A stretch of 64,000 bases of DNA from Porites lobata. Its lineage: Eukaryota; Cnidaria; Anthozoa; Scleractinia; Poritidae. The position numbers and the translations under genes are program-made. Below the pieces are notes generated by a model. It made no database searches and was not told the DNA's origin. It was given only the letters and a program-made list of their open reading frames with translations. Below, one piece after another: positions 24,675 to 36,175 of this stretch. The stretch spans positions 706,001 through 770,000 of the forward strand of contig CALNXK010000079.1 in NCBI GenBank assembly GCA_942486035.1, written 5' to 3'. How positions within the stretch are numbered: the stretch's first letter is position 1; each line of letters opens with the position of its first letter.

Positions 24675-27600
24675 CACTTTTCCAATAAGGCAAGCGCTTT
24701 GTGCAAGTTGTCAATAGCAGTCTTTACATCTTCATATTGTAATGCACTAGCAGCAAAACGGCAGTATTTCTGAGCTTGTTCACTGTCTTGGGGAGACAAG
24801 GTGGACGTAGGTTGCGTGGGGGGAATGACTGAAGCTGCTGGAACAGGGGAAGGAACTACTGGCTGAGTGGGCTGCAACACAATAGAAGTAAAGAGGACGC
24901 AATGTCCAAGTCAAGCAATATCCGCTGGTCTTGCTATCTTAAAGCGTGTAAGTCATTTTCGTAAAATCCAACTAGTGGTCTATTATAATGGTTGCATTCT
25001 GATTGGTTGAGCTACTACTAGGCTACATGTTATAGCCTACTAGTAGCGAAAAGCGCTGGCTTTGAAAACCAAAACAATGGCGGCTGAATCGCGCTTTACG
25101 AGTTAAAGCTGTTTTGTCCCGATGTTTTTGACCAACTGGTTGGATTTTACTGAAACAATTAATCCTCTCGCCCTCATGGCCTCTGAGTCAATAGCCCATT
25201 TGGCCTCCAGCCTCATGGGCTATTGACTCGGAGCCCATTCGGGCTCAGGGAATAATTGTTAATCTACTATTTGATACTAGAGTGAATACGTACAATGCAC
25301 TGGTAATGCCATATTTTAATAAATTATTACTGTAGTGCTGTATGGAGTAATATCAATAAGGGACCAGCAGACAAACTTCAAAGGCTCCAGAATAGGGCTG
25401 CTAGAATTTCACCTTTTCTAACTACATGTATGAGGTTTGCTCAAGTGTTTTGTTGGATGGGCTTGGCTGGGAAAGGCTACAATATGTAACACTTAAACAG
25501 TTGGCTGCGACAATGTATAAAATCCATAATAATCTTTGCCCATTGTATCTGAGGTGGATCTTTACCAACACCTCAAATGTACACTCACACAATCTTGGAA
25601 AATCTGAGTTAAATTATTATGTCCCCAGACCCAGAACTGAGTCTGCAAAAGAGAGCGTACACAACAGAGGATCTGTTCTGTGGAACAAGATTCCCTCAGA
25701 GATTAGAAACTTACCTAGTTTAAATGTTTTTAAAACTTCATTTCATGGGAAAGATTATCTTAATACACCATGACTCATTGTAACTCCTATTATTAATAAT
25801 ATGAGTTTTTGTATTTTTAACTTTAGAGACAAGTAGTTCCTTAGAGTATTTTAGTCTAATTTTACACACGATTCCTAGGAAGAACATGTAAAAATGATAC
25901 GATTTTGTGCATAAATAAAGATCGATGATGATGATGATGATGAATGTCTGTGTCCTGCCTGAATTGTGGTTGTGTCACCAGGACTAAGTCGACGCACACT
26001 GCCATACACATTTTGCTAACCAAAGTGTACATACAGACCCTTTTATTTGGTCAAGCACATGTCATAGTTCTGGGATAAAAGACTACAAGGAAGCCCTAAA
26101 ATCATGAGAGCTTGCAACAAATATTGGATCAGTTTAGTTTTCTGGGAAACTGCCCACCGACCCCTTCCCTAAGCCAACATTATCACTTACTTCTCACTTA
26201 GGGCAAAATGTTGGCTTAGGGGAAGGGTAGGTGGGCAGTTTCCCAGAACCTAGATTGATCCCAAATATCTACCCAAACCAGCATCATTATTTTACTGAAT
26301 TCTATCTTGGTATTACCTGGCTTATACTAGGTTGAGCAGAAGGTGTTGGATATGGTGCAGTTGAGGGAAACTGACCAGGAATGCCTGCTGTATTGCCAGT
26401 GGGGTAAGGTGGCTGTTGAGCATCTGTTGGGTAGCCAGGGTACCCTTGGGGTTGCTGCATACTGGAAGGAGGATATGGGGAGGCCCCTTCCTCTTCTCTA
26501 TCAAAGCTTTCAGCCTCCCCACCTACAGGCCCTGGAACGGGTGTCTCTCCAGTCTTCAGACATTTGTGTATGTAAGCTGCTTTCCATTTGGCATATTTTT
26601 GATGGTGAGCTCCCTAAAGTAGGACAAGACAATCTCAATTCACTTCTTACAGTGTGACTACTGTACACAGGGCCACTTACACAAAGTTGACCAATCCGAT
26701 TACAGGAAAATAACAATACATTCCAAGAAAGTTGGTTGTCGGCCAATCAGCAGCTCGTAAAAAAAAAACAATAAGTCACTCGAGGCACAAAATTTAATAT
26801 TGATAACAAATGCTTTTCAGGAAAGCAAAATGTTTCACCATTTGCCTGATTGGCAAATTGACAATGGCTTTTCAAAAAAGACCAATCATGGCACATACTC
26901 AAATCTTGGTACTCAGGTGGGGGCCTGCAACAAGGATTTCAGCGCTGTTTCACAGACGGGTTTAACAAGAGTTTAGTTTTGTCTGTGGTGCAGGCTAATG
27001 TTTCACTGCACACTTCAGAAAAATGCTCCAGGCCCTTATCTCTTCACCCAGAATTTAAAAAATATATAATTAAAAATAGAATGTTTTCTCAAAGAGCCTA
27101 ATGTTATAAATACCTCCTGTGACAATTCACCAAACTGTGTCAAAACATCATAAAGCAGACTGGCTGTGTAAAATGACTTGACAACATTTCTGAAAGGATT
27201 AAGAAAAACATAATTCCAAACAGTAAATAGAGACCTTTAGATTCTAAGAAGAGGACGACTATGAATAAGAGTTTTTCTTAATACTAAGTTTTGCGTGCAC
27301 AAGAACCAGCATTATTTTGGCAGGAAATGCAATAGCCATCGTCATTCTAGTACGCGTGTCAGTAAGAACGTTGTAGTGGCTGAAACAAGACATCAAATGT
27401 TAGAAGTTTTATCATTTTGTGATCGAGAGAGGGCTTAACCTCATTCAATATAATCTGATGCAATGAAATGTCATGGATTAGAGGACAACAAGACTTGCCC
27501 TCTTTACATTATACATTATTAAACTTGCTAACAGTAAGCTTGGATGTCAGCATACAAGGGTGTCAGCATACAGGTACAAGATAACAACTCTGTTTTCTGG

Positions 27601-30047
27601 TGAATAAAAGTACAATGAAATTTTCTGGGGTGTATTATATATTCACAGCTCCCGTTTTACCATTGAGCACTTTTACACTAGATGAAGTCGTCAGTTTATC
27701 TGCTGCTGGTCATATTTTGAGAAATATATATACGCCAAAAAAACTGCAAATCAAATCTCATCGTCATAGTCATTCTTATCCTCGAATCTAAAGGTCTCTA
27801 TTATAACATAGTCTGGCACAATGATCAAAGGAAAAATAAGAGACTTGTTGTATATCATTATATCATTATTATTGAGTAGCATATTTTAACATCCAAATGC
27901 TAGGTTCTTAATTGACAGAAAGTATGAATTATCCAAAGTACTTATTAAAGTTTGAAGCACGGTCCTCAGTATCAGCCCACAAGAAAAGCTGGAGTGCTTT
28001 TTCACCAATGTGAAGCTGGGCAACGTCTTCTTCACTGACAGCCTCATAACCGGCTGAACCCAACTCCTTCTTTTTCTGCAAACATTATAACAGATCAATT
28101 ACAGTGTAAATATGAAGAAGATCATTTCAGTTATAGACACAACTCTTATTTTGAACCCATGAATGACAATGAAATAATGAATATATTTACTGTACAGGTG
28201 TTTCAATAAGCACCGACGGCCGACGAAACGCGTTGGCTACTTTGCTTAGAGAAGTCGGCTACTTCTCTCTACAAAGAAGAAGCAACTAGTTTGAATAAGG
28301 TTGTAGACAAGAAATAATTATTTCATAAAATCTGAATGAAAATGTAATGGGGTATGATGTGTTTTCGTATAGGCCCACTAGTGTTCCGTTATGCTTAAGT
28401 CATGTGAACGCTATATTTCAGTCATTTTTTCACAGTTTCTTTTATAGGTTTAAGCAGAATTTTTGTTCAGGTGCAAAAGTACGTTCATTTGTTCATTTTC
28501 TTGTAGGAATTAGCTGTGGGACATATAAATATTGAAAGCTACATTTTTTGAATGAAAAACATGCTCTTTTGTCCTCATATTTAGTCCCCAGAACGCTAAA
28601 AATCGCCTTTTAGGGCTTTGAAATTTCAAACTTTTCCCCTAGAATATTAAAGAGGACTAACGGTCCCTTGTGGATACACAGTCGGTTACTCTATTCAAAC
28701 CTGCTGGCTACTTCAGTTTTTACTGACACCCCTGACTGTATAAAAATAAAATGACAAAAAGTATTGGTACTGAAGGGCAAAGAAGTAAATGCAGAGCAGA
28801 TTAATGCAGTTAAAGAAAGAACTCTTGAAGTATGTTTCTAACCTGTTCTAACTGATCCATTAGCTGCAGTAAGAATGGTTTACTTTCTTTTCCTTTGCTA
28901 TCAATTTTGATCCCTTTCTGCATTGCATAGAGACGACCTGCCGCAGGACATAAAAATCTCTTGTCAAAAGTTTTGTATTTATTTTATGTGCAGTGAAATC
29001 TTCCCTAAGTTACTCTGTGTCTCATGGTACGAAGCACAAACTGCCAACTTTCTTGATTTCACTGTCCAACAATTCTCACTTATCCATGACAAAGAATAAA
29101 GTAATCTGTCATGTTTTGCTGTAGCTACATTATTAATAAGTTTTGCTCAAAAAATGCCAGAGTAGTTTTCAATGTGGCAGTATTTTGGGGCAGCACTAAT
29201 GTCAGATATACTATGGTTTATATCTTTTTATTACGTTATCTACATTTTGAGGAGAATCTGCAGGGAAAAAAAACACATCCTGATACTGTGCCGAGAAATA
29301 GGGCAAAGTTTTGAAGAAAGTCTATGAAATATTTTGAATAAATAATAAAATAGCTATTGAATTCAGCTTTTGCATGCTGGGAAGATTATCACATTTCAGA
29401 TGATACGATGGGAAGAATTATGCTGACCTCCAAGGCCTACATTCTTCTTGAACTGCATAATTCTTCACATCAGGCTTATTCAATAATTGTTAAATATCCT
29501 TCCTTTGCTTTATATGTATCTCTTTTCCTTTGCTCATGCTTATTTTAAGTCACATTCTTAAATCAACTTAATTAAAAGTAATCTGTATTTTATTCGTGAC
29601 TGAATTTTTCAAGGTGATGAAGTCGCAAAATAGATGTCATATTTTAATACTACCATTATGACCATTCTATAATAAAATTTGTAAACTTGCATTCTTGGAC
29701 CTATGTAAAGCAACAAAATCTCACTACAAACTTTCCTCTCTAGGGAGTTGGCAGGTCTGGAAGTGTCCAGAAGTATGCAATAAAACACAACTCTTGGCAA
29801 TGACTTTCATTTACAGAGAAATGTCATCGCTATAAAAAGCATGTATTGCTGAAATAAGCTTTAATAAAATGTTACCTGTTTCTCCTTTAGCTTCCATCTT
29901 TGCTTTTACGCTAAATACCTCACAGCACCAAAAAAAATATTTCAAGCTATACTTACAGTAATAAGCAACAACAGGATCTCGTTTGTCATATTCCTGAGCG
30001 GTCTTCAGGTATGGAGAAATAGCTTTCAAACTCACTGGGACGGCCAT
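24674..30047 (-). CDS. VTA1: VTA1/LIP5, ESCRT-III and VPS4 cofactor
   Basis: Cytosolic activator of the VPS4 ATPase in multivesicular-body sorting and ESCRT-III disassembly (known of the family). Exons, minus strand: 30047-29957, 28937-28843, 28075-27942, 27189-27114, 26613-26317, 24871-24674. Phases fit and give 296 residues plus stop, close to the human protein of about 307. The N-terminal MIT-like region shows TAQEYDKRDPVVAYYC, LYAMQKGIKIDSK and LQLFLWADTEDRA, then SFYTASLLYDVLTQFGEL and YAKWKAAYIHKCLKTGETP. A Pro/Gln/Tyr-rich linker follows. The C-terminal VSL helices include QKYCRFAASALQYEDVKTAI and end ALALLEK. The start is the ATG at 30047, which aligns with the family. It is head-to-head with PACRG. 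The stop codon is shared with a MITE end. Confidence 0.97.
24958..25265. mobile_element. Foldback MITE in the last VTA1 intron
   Basis: Two nested palindromes are present: GAGCTACTACTAGGCTACAT against GTTATAGCCTACTAGTAGCG, and GCCTCTGAGTCAATAGCCCA against TGGGCTATTGACTCGGAGCC, the latter flanked by AATTAATCC/GGAATAATT. CCAACTAGT and CCAACTGGTTGG mark possible outer ends. It is non-coding. Confidence 0.65.
25270..25945 (+). mobile_element. CR1/L2-like LINE 3' end (reverse transcriptase tail)
   Basis: A decayed frame contains KLQRLQNRAARI, then ERLQYVTLKQLAATMYKIHN, PLYLRWIFTN and RGSVLWNKIPSEIRNLPSLN. This is the C-terminal pattern of CR1/L2-type non-LTR reverse transcriptases. It ends in (GAT)n at 25924-25943, a typical L2/CR1 tail. 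It is 5'-truncated and lies inside the last VTA1 intron, sense opposite to VTA1. Confidence 0.8.
26140..26250. mobile_element. Hairpin MITE P, copy 2
   Basis: CTGGGAAACTGCCCACCGAC is mirrored by GTAGGTGGGCAGTTTCCCAG. Inner arms carry CTAAGCCAACATT and AATGTTGGCTTAG. It is the same family as 9006-9124, oriented the other way round. It lies in the VTA1 intron just 3' of the Pro-rich exon. Confidence 0.85.
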
Positions 30048-30324
30048 GTTTTCCTTCTTGTGTTGATGTAAATCCGCTGCTCACATTCTGCAATCCGTGG
30101 ACTCAGTGGCACTACGAGGGACATATTCAAGAAGACAGCTCACGGCACCGAAAAGGTAGAGCACATGCCTTATTTGGTATTGCGGACCAAGTAACTATGG
30201 TAACATGCAATAAAGCAAACAGATCTCGTCGCTTAGTATTTCTTGTATATGCTGCGGAGTTGTTCTATCAAATTGTTCCAAGTGTAATTCTGTTCAGGAG
30301 ATCTTGAAGTTTTCTGCATCAACA
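30048..30324. promoter_or_regulatory. Bidirectional promoter between VTA1 and PACRG
   Basis: Only 277 bp separate the two divergent start codons, so both promoters and 5' leaders must fit here. An RFX X-box-like palindrome lies at 30191-30204. No TATA box is obvious. Confidence 0.75.
30191..30204 (+). promoter_or_regulatory. RFX X-box-like motif
   Basis: GTAACTATGGTAAC matches the ciliary X-box pattern (GTNRCC, 1-3 spacer bases, RGYAAC) with one mismatch in the left half and a perfect GGTAAC right half. It sits 121 bp before the PACRG ATG, a usual distance for ciliary genes. Function is inferred. Confidence 0.55.
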
Positions 30325-31316
30325 ATGTACATGAACGTGATGCAGCAAACGAAGGAATACCCAGTTTACAATACTCGTGGAAAGACAAAGGAAAAAGTAA
30401 GCTTGAGACCGATAAAAGATCATTCGAAGTGATTTCTGTGAGCTTTGCCAAGAGCTTATTCCTCTTCTTATTTTCCCAGGAAGAGAAGGATAAAAACGTC
30501 TGGGCCATTCAAGCTACAGTCACTGCTGAACCTTTTACAACAAAGTCAAGATTAACAAATGCAGTGGTAAGCTTACTTTGTCCAACTTATTGAATTATAA
30601 AATTCAAGGGAAAAGAATGGTGTAGGGCCAAACTATGTTACAGGCATTCCAGTTTCAATAGGTTGCTAAGATTTTCCTTTACATTTTAAACGCAGGTTGT
30701 TCCTGCTCCTAGTGCCGGAGCTTTCAAATCAAGGCCATCAGAAAGAACAAGTTTCAGAAGATGCTATCTTCGAGGCGATTTTCCCATCGCGTTGGAGCAC
30801 GACACGAAGGGAAACAAGATCGCATGGAAGGTAGAAATTGAGAGGCTCGATTACCATCATTACCTTCCGCTTTTCTTTGAAGGATTATCCGAAACAGCGC
30901 ACCCTTGCGATTTCTTTGCTCGACAAGGAGTGCACGATATGTTGGAGCACGGAGGTGGAAACAAAGTTCTTCCTGTTATTCCACAGCTCATTATTCCGGT
31001 CAAGAAAGCCCTCAATACGCGAAACCGCGTTGTGATTTGCACCACACTGAAAGCGTTGCAGCATCTTGTAGTCTCGGGCGATATGGTCGGCGAAGCACTT
31101 GTTCCTTACTACAGGCAAATCCTTCCGATCTTAAACATCTTCAAGAATTTTAATATCAATTCAGGAGACGGAATCGATTACAGCCAACAGAAAAGAGAAA
31201 ATGTCGGTGACTTGATTCAAGAAACTCTCGAGGCGCTCGAACGACGTGGAGGTCCCGACGCATTCATCAACATCAAGTATATGGTGCCAACTTACGAATC
31301 CTGTATGCTAAATTAA
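30325..31316 (+). CDS. PACRG: PACRG, parkin co-regulated gene protein
   Basis: Axonemal protein of the inner junction between A and B tubules of ciliary doublet microtubules (known of the family). Exons 30325-30396, 30480-30566 and 30696-31316 keep phase 0 at both junctions. They give 259 residues, close to the human 257. The conserved core starts AGAFKSRPSERTSFR and YLRGDFPIALEHDTKGNKIA, and runs through LDYHHYLPLFFEGL, FFARQGVHDMLEHGG, LVPYYRQILPILNIFKN and GDGIDYSQQKREN to the C-terminal YMVPTYESCMLN. The first intron is only 83 bp. The start is the first ATG in an open frame with a good donor 24 codons on. The N-terminal 24 residues are not conserved and are less certain. The partner gene in vertebrates is PRKN; here it is VTA1. 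Confidence 0.95.
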
Positions 31317-32055
31317 CTTTAGAGAAAATCGTCAACTTACATGCTGTGCATTTGTATTTTATCTGGTATGGTCCATAAGAGTTAAAATTCGGTTTCAGAA
31401 AAATGTCACTGGCTGTGTATAAATTATTTTTTGTCTTACAGTATTATCTTTGTTTAAGCAAGGCTTTCTCCTTGTGTTCACAGTACGTTAAGCGAGACTC
31501 ACGTGGCATTGAAAATTTATCTATAAACATTGATTCTTCAGATAAACCCAACTATAATTTTCAAACGTTCATTGTACATACGAGTAGTTTAAATATCAAT
31601 ATTTGATCCATATGTAGTTCAGAAAGAGCTCAGCATGTATTGTTGCTTGTTTATGGAGAAAGTAAAGTTTATCTGAGTTCTCTTTATTTCTTTGTGGTAT
31701 AATTTTCTCCCCTATTTTATGTCAAAACCATGCAGCAGTTTGGTCGTCAACATTAAGGAGCTACCAGAGCATTTTTTTCTGGGTGGTTTGAATCGGAAAG
31801 AACACATGCAGAAGAAGAGTAAAATCCACTAAAGTGATGCATTCACAACCTCATTCCTAGGGTTCTCTCCTACCCTCCCTACAGAGTGAGAGAGAGAGAG
31901 CAGAGGGTGTACTGAAAGTCTCCAAGCTTGTCACGCAATGCTCCTCCCCACGAAGTTAGGGAGGAATGTTCACATGGCAAGACAAAAACAGCTGTAAGGG
32001 AGACTAGTGTACTAATAGGACAAAATCATTTTGGTGGGAACATTGGAGTTAATGT
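31317..32055. other. PACRG 3' flank, no gene seen
   Basis: This should hold the PACRG 3' untranslated region. A short GA-rich run lies near 31888-31905. Nothing else was recognised. Confidence 0.4.
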
Positions 32056-32554
32056 CAGGGACACCCAATGACTGTTTTCTGTAAAATATCTGTTCTGAGA
32101 AGCAAATATTACCTAGCATTTTCTATTACTTGAGGATGGCTAAAAATTTTCTTCATGACCATCCCGTTGAGGTAACATTTTCAAAGCTTATCTAATAAAT
32201 TCCTTACGATATTCGGAAGTTTAGTTTTTCATATTTCACTCCCCATGTTAGTCTTTTTTCCGTAGAAAAAGGAAACCTAACATTTTCAAATAAAAAAATG
32301 TGATGGAGAGAGACGTCAGAAAAATTCTCACTTTCATAGTATGTTACATTATTGCATCTAAAATTTTTGGGCAAATTATAATACTGAAGCCCTTGTAATT
32401 TTTCGGAAAGACTCAAGTTCCCCTAAAATGGCTTAACAGATGCAAAGTTTATAGTGATGCTAAGAATGTATTTCTAGAGATCTAAGAGTAACTCTGGATA
32501 GCCAAAAAAGTGTTAACAGTGTATTTAGGAGGAAACCGTCATTGGGTGCTCCTG
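32056..32554. mobile_element. MITE M, copy 1, with 7-8 bp TSD (hAT-like)
   Basis: The left end CAGGGACACCCAATGACTG mirrors the right end GTCATTGGGTGCTCCTG. TTAATGT flanks both ends (32049-32055 and 32555-32561), extendable to 8 bp (GTTAATGT) if the last G is counted as flank. CAGGG termini with an 8-bp duplication fit hAT. Copy 2 is at about 45168-46188. Confidence 0.8.
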
Positions 32555-33029
32555 TTAATGTTTTCTTGCAGTAAAGACTGGTGGCTCGCCAGGTACTGTG
32601 GCTAACTCTCCCTGATGGCAAACAGTGTTAAGATTGCCTATTAAAAGTATGAAACCAAGTGACTACAGTCTATTAGTCTGCTACATATACACAGCTGTTC
32701 TTTGTTGGAAGGAAAGTTGCATGTGGACACAAACAATGGCCTGGCACCAGGTTCCTTGAAGCAATTGGGAAAAGATGAAAAAATTGGCATGTAAAGCCCT
32801 ACACTCATCAATCAGCCGAACATCAAGGCAACTGAATGTTTCATGGTGAATGAAGGGGAAAAAGTGAAGTTTAGTATAGATTTCTTTTGAATTTGAGTCC
32901 ATTCAGTGAGATATAGCAGTCTACACAGTAACAAAAAATGTGTAAAATCGGGACAGGGATTATAGACTTAGGGCAAACTGCAAGGAACTCGTTATTTAGC
33001 CTTATACCCTGAAGAAGGCACCCCAGTAT

Positions 33030-33366
33030 CCAGGGGGGGGACTCCGTATATGAAAGGGGTGGGGATGCTCGTCGTCTCGCTTAGGAGTGTAAATTTCGGA
33101 TTTTGGTCTCTCTTAGGGTGTTCTGGGCAAAACACTATTATATTTAGCCGTAAAGGTCTCTTTTAGGGTTGCACTCGAAGAAATATTAAAAAATTATATT
33201 TTTTTCAATTCGTCTTGTCTACTCGATTCATGTAATCAAAGTTTAAAATGATCGCATTTAGGGGTCAAAAAATGGTTGGGCCACCCCCAGATTGGTCTCC
33301 TTCAGGGGTTTAATTTCAGACGAGCATCCCCAACCCTTTCATATCCGGAGTCCCTACCCCCCCGGG
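33030..33366. mobile_element. hAT-like MITE with 8-bp TSD
   Basis: Inverted ends of about 45 bp: CCAGGGGGGGGACTCCGTAT with ATGAAAGGGG on the left, and the mirror CCCTTTCATATCCGGAGTCC with CTACCCCCCCGGG on the right. CCCAGTAT flanks both ends (33022-33029 and 33367-33374). Internal repeats read AGGGT.TC and TTAGGGGT. It is non-coding. Confidence 0.88.
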
Positions 33367-33374
33367 CCCAGTAT

Positions 33375-36175
33375 TAGCCCCCCCAAATTTTGCATAACCT
33401 TTGTTTTTCATTTCCGATTCTTTCCTCTTAGGCATTATAGCCGTCTCAGGAGAAATTGAAAACGATACTTATGCAATATTTTTTGGGAGCAAATAAGGCG
33501 CATCACGGAAGATGTGCAAAGGGCGTATTGCCGAAACGTCGGTTAAGACTCGTTTGAACAGCGTCGATTTTACAATCTTGAAATTAGCATTAAGTAACTG
33601 AGGGATTTCAATCCTTATTGCTCAAAGAGCCGCATGAAGATATATCCAACCTTCTGAACCAGAAAACGGGGCCAGGGCTGGTTTGTTAAAAGCTGGATTA
33701 AGATAACCCAGGCTTAGTGAGAAGATTAAAATCAGATATGAAAGCTTAAAAAGCAAATTCACTCATCAAATCTTTTTGTGTACAAATTGTTCATTAGATG
33801 CTCTACAAAGAATTCGAGAAAGCTCTCCCACAAAATGCGTTTAAGCAAGAGGAAGAGAAGCCCGGATTAGAATTTAACCCAGATCAGCGCTAATCTGTCT
33901 TTGAATATTATAAACTGGGCCCCAAAATCAGTTAATACAAGCCATCGGGGAGAAAGGAGTCAGGCTTGGGCGCCTCGTATTTGTCAAGTACGTACTGACA
34001 AGGCTGGTATGTCTCTTACGTTTTGCATGAATTACAAGCTTCTTCCGCCAAAATCAAATCGATGATTTTTCCTATCAGCGGAAGGTAACCTTGGTGCACA
34101 ATCGGGGCAAATTAAAGCAAAACTGGAATTAAAAATTCAAGTAGCTGCCTTGCGGCGTGCGTTCACTCATCATGACTCAGTTAAACTGGAATCATTCAAA
34201 TTGTATCGGAGTTTCTGTCTTTCAGTTTAATCCACAGCAAGTCTCAGAGTTTGGCCGAAAATGTTTAGGTGAGCTCAATTCTTTGTCAAATATCCATTTT
34301 ACGACTCTGATTCACCTTGAAATTCAATTTTATTCCCCAGATTTGGATTCTGTCATAGTAAATCCTATCCCTAAGTTTTTCTTTCCTTTTAGTAACTTTT
34401 TTCAAACGGAAAACACTTTGTGATAAAATTGTGTTAATCACGCGCTACGAGAATGTTTGGTTTCCTCATGAAGATTTTTTAATATTTCAATGTAGCACAA
34501 AGATTTCAGATGTTACTGAAATGTTACAAGTCAATATAGATTAGTGCATCTTTAAAGTCATACCAGTGTTAATTCAATTGACTGCTTACTGCAAAAGACC
34601 TTCTGAGTGCTGTTTCAAATGGTTACACACCTTTTAGTTCTCACAGAATTCACATCACCCCTATACCAAGTTCGGCATACGAGATTACAGAAAGAACGGT
34701 AATATTATTACATTGTATTCCAGTCCCTGTAGCGTAGCCCAGCCACTGAAAAACTAAAAAGGAAATTTTGCTCTGAATATTAATGTGGGTGGCCTGTAAA
34801 GATTACGGTCAAATAATCTTGAAAATAATAAATGTACATATTTGGTGAGTTTTAATAATGGATATAAGAAAATGTCGAAAAGGGAAAGGAATTTTCTTCT
34901 GAAAGTAGACCGAGAATCTTCGGTATGAAAACAGTGATCGCTGATCCCGTCGACAACAAAATATTCGTCTGGGGTGATCTGTGTTGTAGTCTGTATAAGC
35001 TTCATTCTGACCATTTTGGGAGTTATGGTTTAGTTATAACGTAGGATCAGGGACAAAATTCTTGCAACGGTTATTCTGAAAAGTAAATAATTCACAAATT
35101 TTGGAATATCGTTATTTGAACGATTGATTGAGTTTAAGGTTACCTACAAGGACGATTCCAATTAACTTACTGCAATGTAGAATGTGTGAAAAAATACATT
35201 GTGAGAAACTATCAGGTGTTTTTACATTCGTTCAGAAAAATGATTCACCTTCATTACCGGCTAATCACAGAAACATATAAAAGTGTTAATTCCGGCACTT
35301 TGATAACTCATGACAGCTTTCTAACTTCGTAACTTCGCCTATTAAAAAGCATTATTAGCTGATCTTCTGAAACATTTAATCTGACCATTGTGTCGATTCA
35401 GTCATGCTTAATTTAATCAAAAGATCACACTTCATAGATCAATAGTTATCTACACATTTTCTAGTTATAAAAGCAAGCCATTGGGATGCGACACAGAATT
35501 TTATTTTATTATCTACTGGGCTGTTGGTTCTGTTGGTTTAACTGCAAACGCGATTGCTGGAGATTGCTGAAAAACAAGTCAAGGTAGTTTCATGTCTTTC
35601 ACTTGACAGCACGTGTATCGACAGCTTCCTCTTTGTTGTAACATTAGCTGCTTAAAGTTGCTGACTCTACCGCCAGGTAGATGCAGAAATACCGATAACT
35701 GTCCCTCTAAAATGTCTATAGACATGAGATTTTATTTGAGACCAGAAGCTGAGTCGGCCCCGGTCTTCTCAGGCTGTTGGTTAATAACATTCAGCATCGC
35801 TAGGCTTAATTTAATTTTCTTATTTTCCCGTTTCCAACTCAGTTAATCGCATTTTCCCCACCACACATCAAAGCCTAAGAACTAAAAAAAATTGCAGTAT
35901 AAAATTTAGAGTAAAATAAAAGACAGCATGTCGAACTGAAAAGATTGGAGCGCACTTTTTTCTCATACTCGCTGTATAATCAATTCTGATGAACGTACTT
36001 GTCTTTCTCTTTTGTTTAACTTGCTAGAGTCCCTTAAATATTTAACTTTTACAAAGCTAAAGGGTTCCTTTTTTCTCCAAAGGGATATCATGGAAGACTA
36101 TTACTTACCACCTTACGTCTATTTAAAGTCTCTTAGGAAAACAAGCCTCCTTTTTATATTTTTTACAGGTTTAAG
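33375..36175. other. Intergenic, no gene recognised
   Basis: AT-rich sequence with scattered short frames that carry no domain. A GCCGAAACGTCGGTTAAG sequence near 33531 resembles a conserved motif in some retroelement 3' ends, but is too short to call. A 5' leader exon of the next gene may lie here, because an acceptor (TTTTTTACAG) precedes its ATG. Confidence 0.4.

Noticed and set aside
24361..24714. 117-residue minus-strand ORF overlapping VTA1's last exon
   Set aside because: It is mostly MITE sequence read in another frame.
30233..30508. 91-residue minus-strand ORF in the VTA1-PACRG gap
   Set aside because: It is antisense to the PACRG first exons and has no domain; PACRG coding explains the open frame.
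33500..33560. Penelope-like element 3' end (CCGAAACGTCGG)
   Set aside because: The motif is suggestive, but no reverse transcriptase or other element part is nearby.
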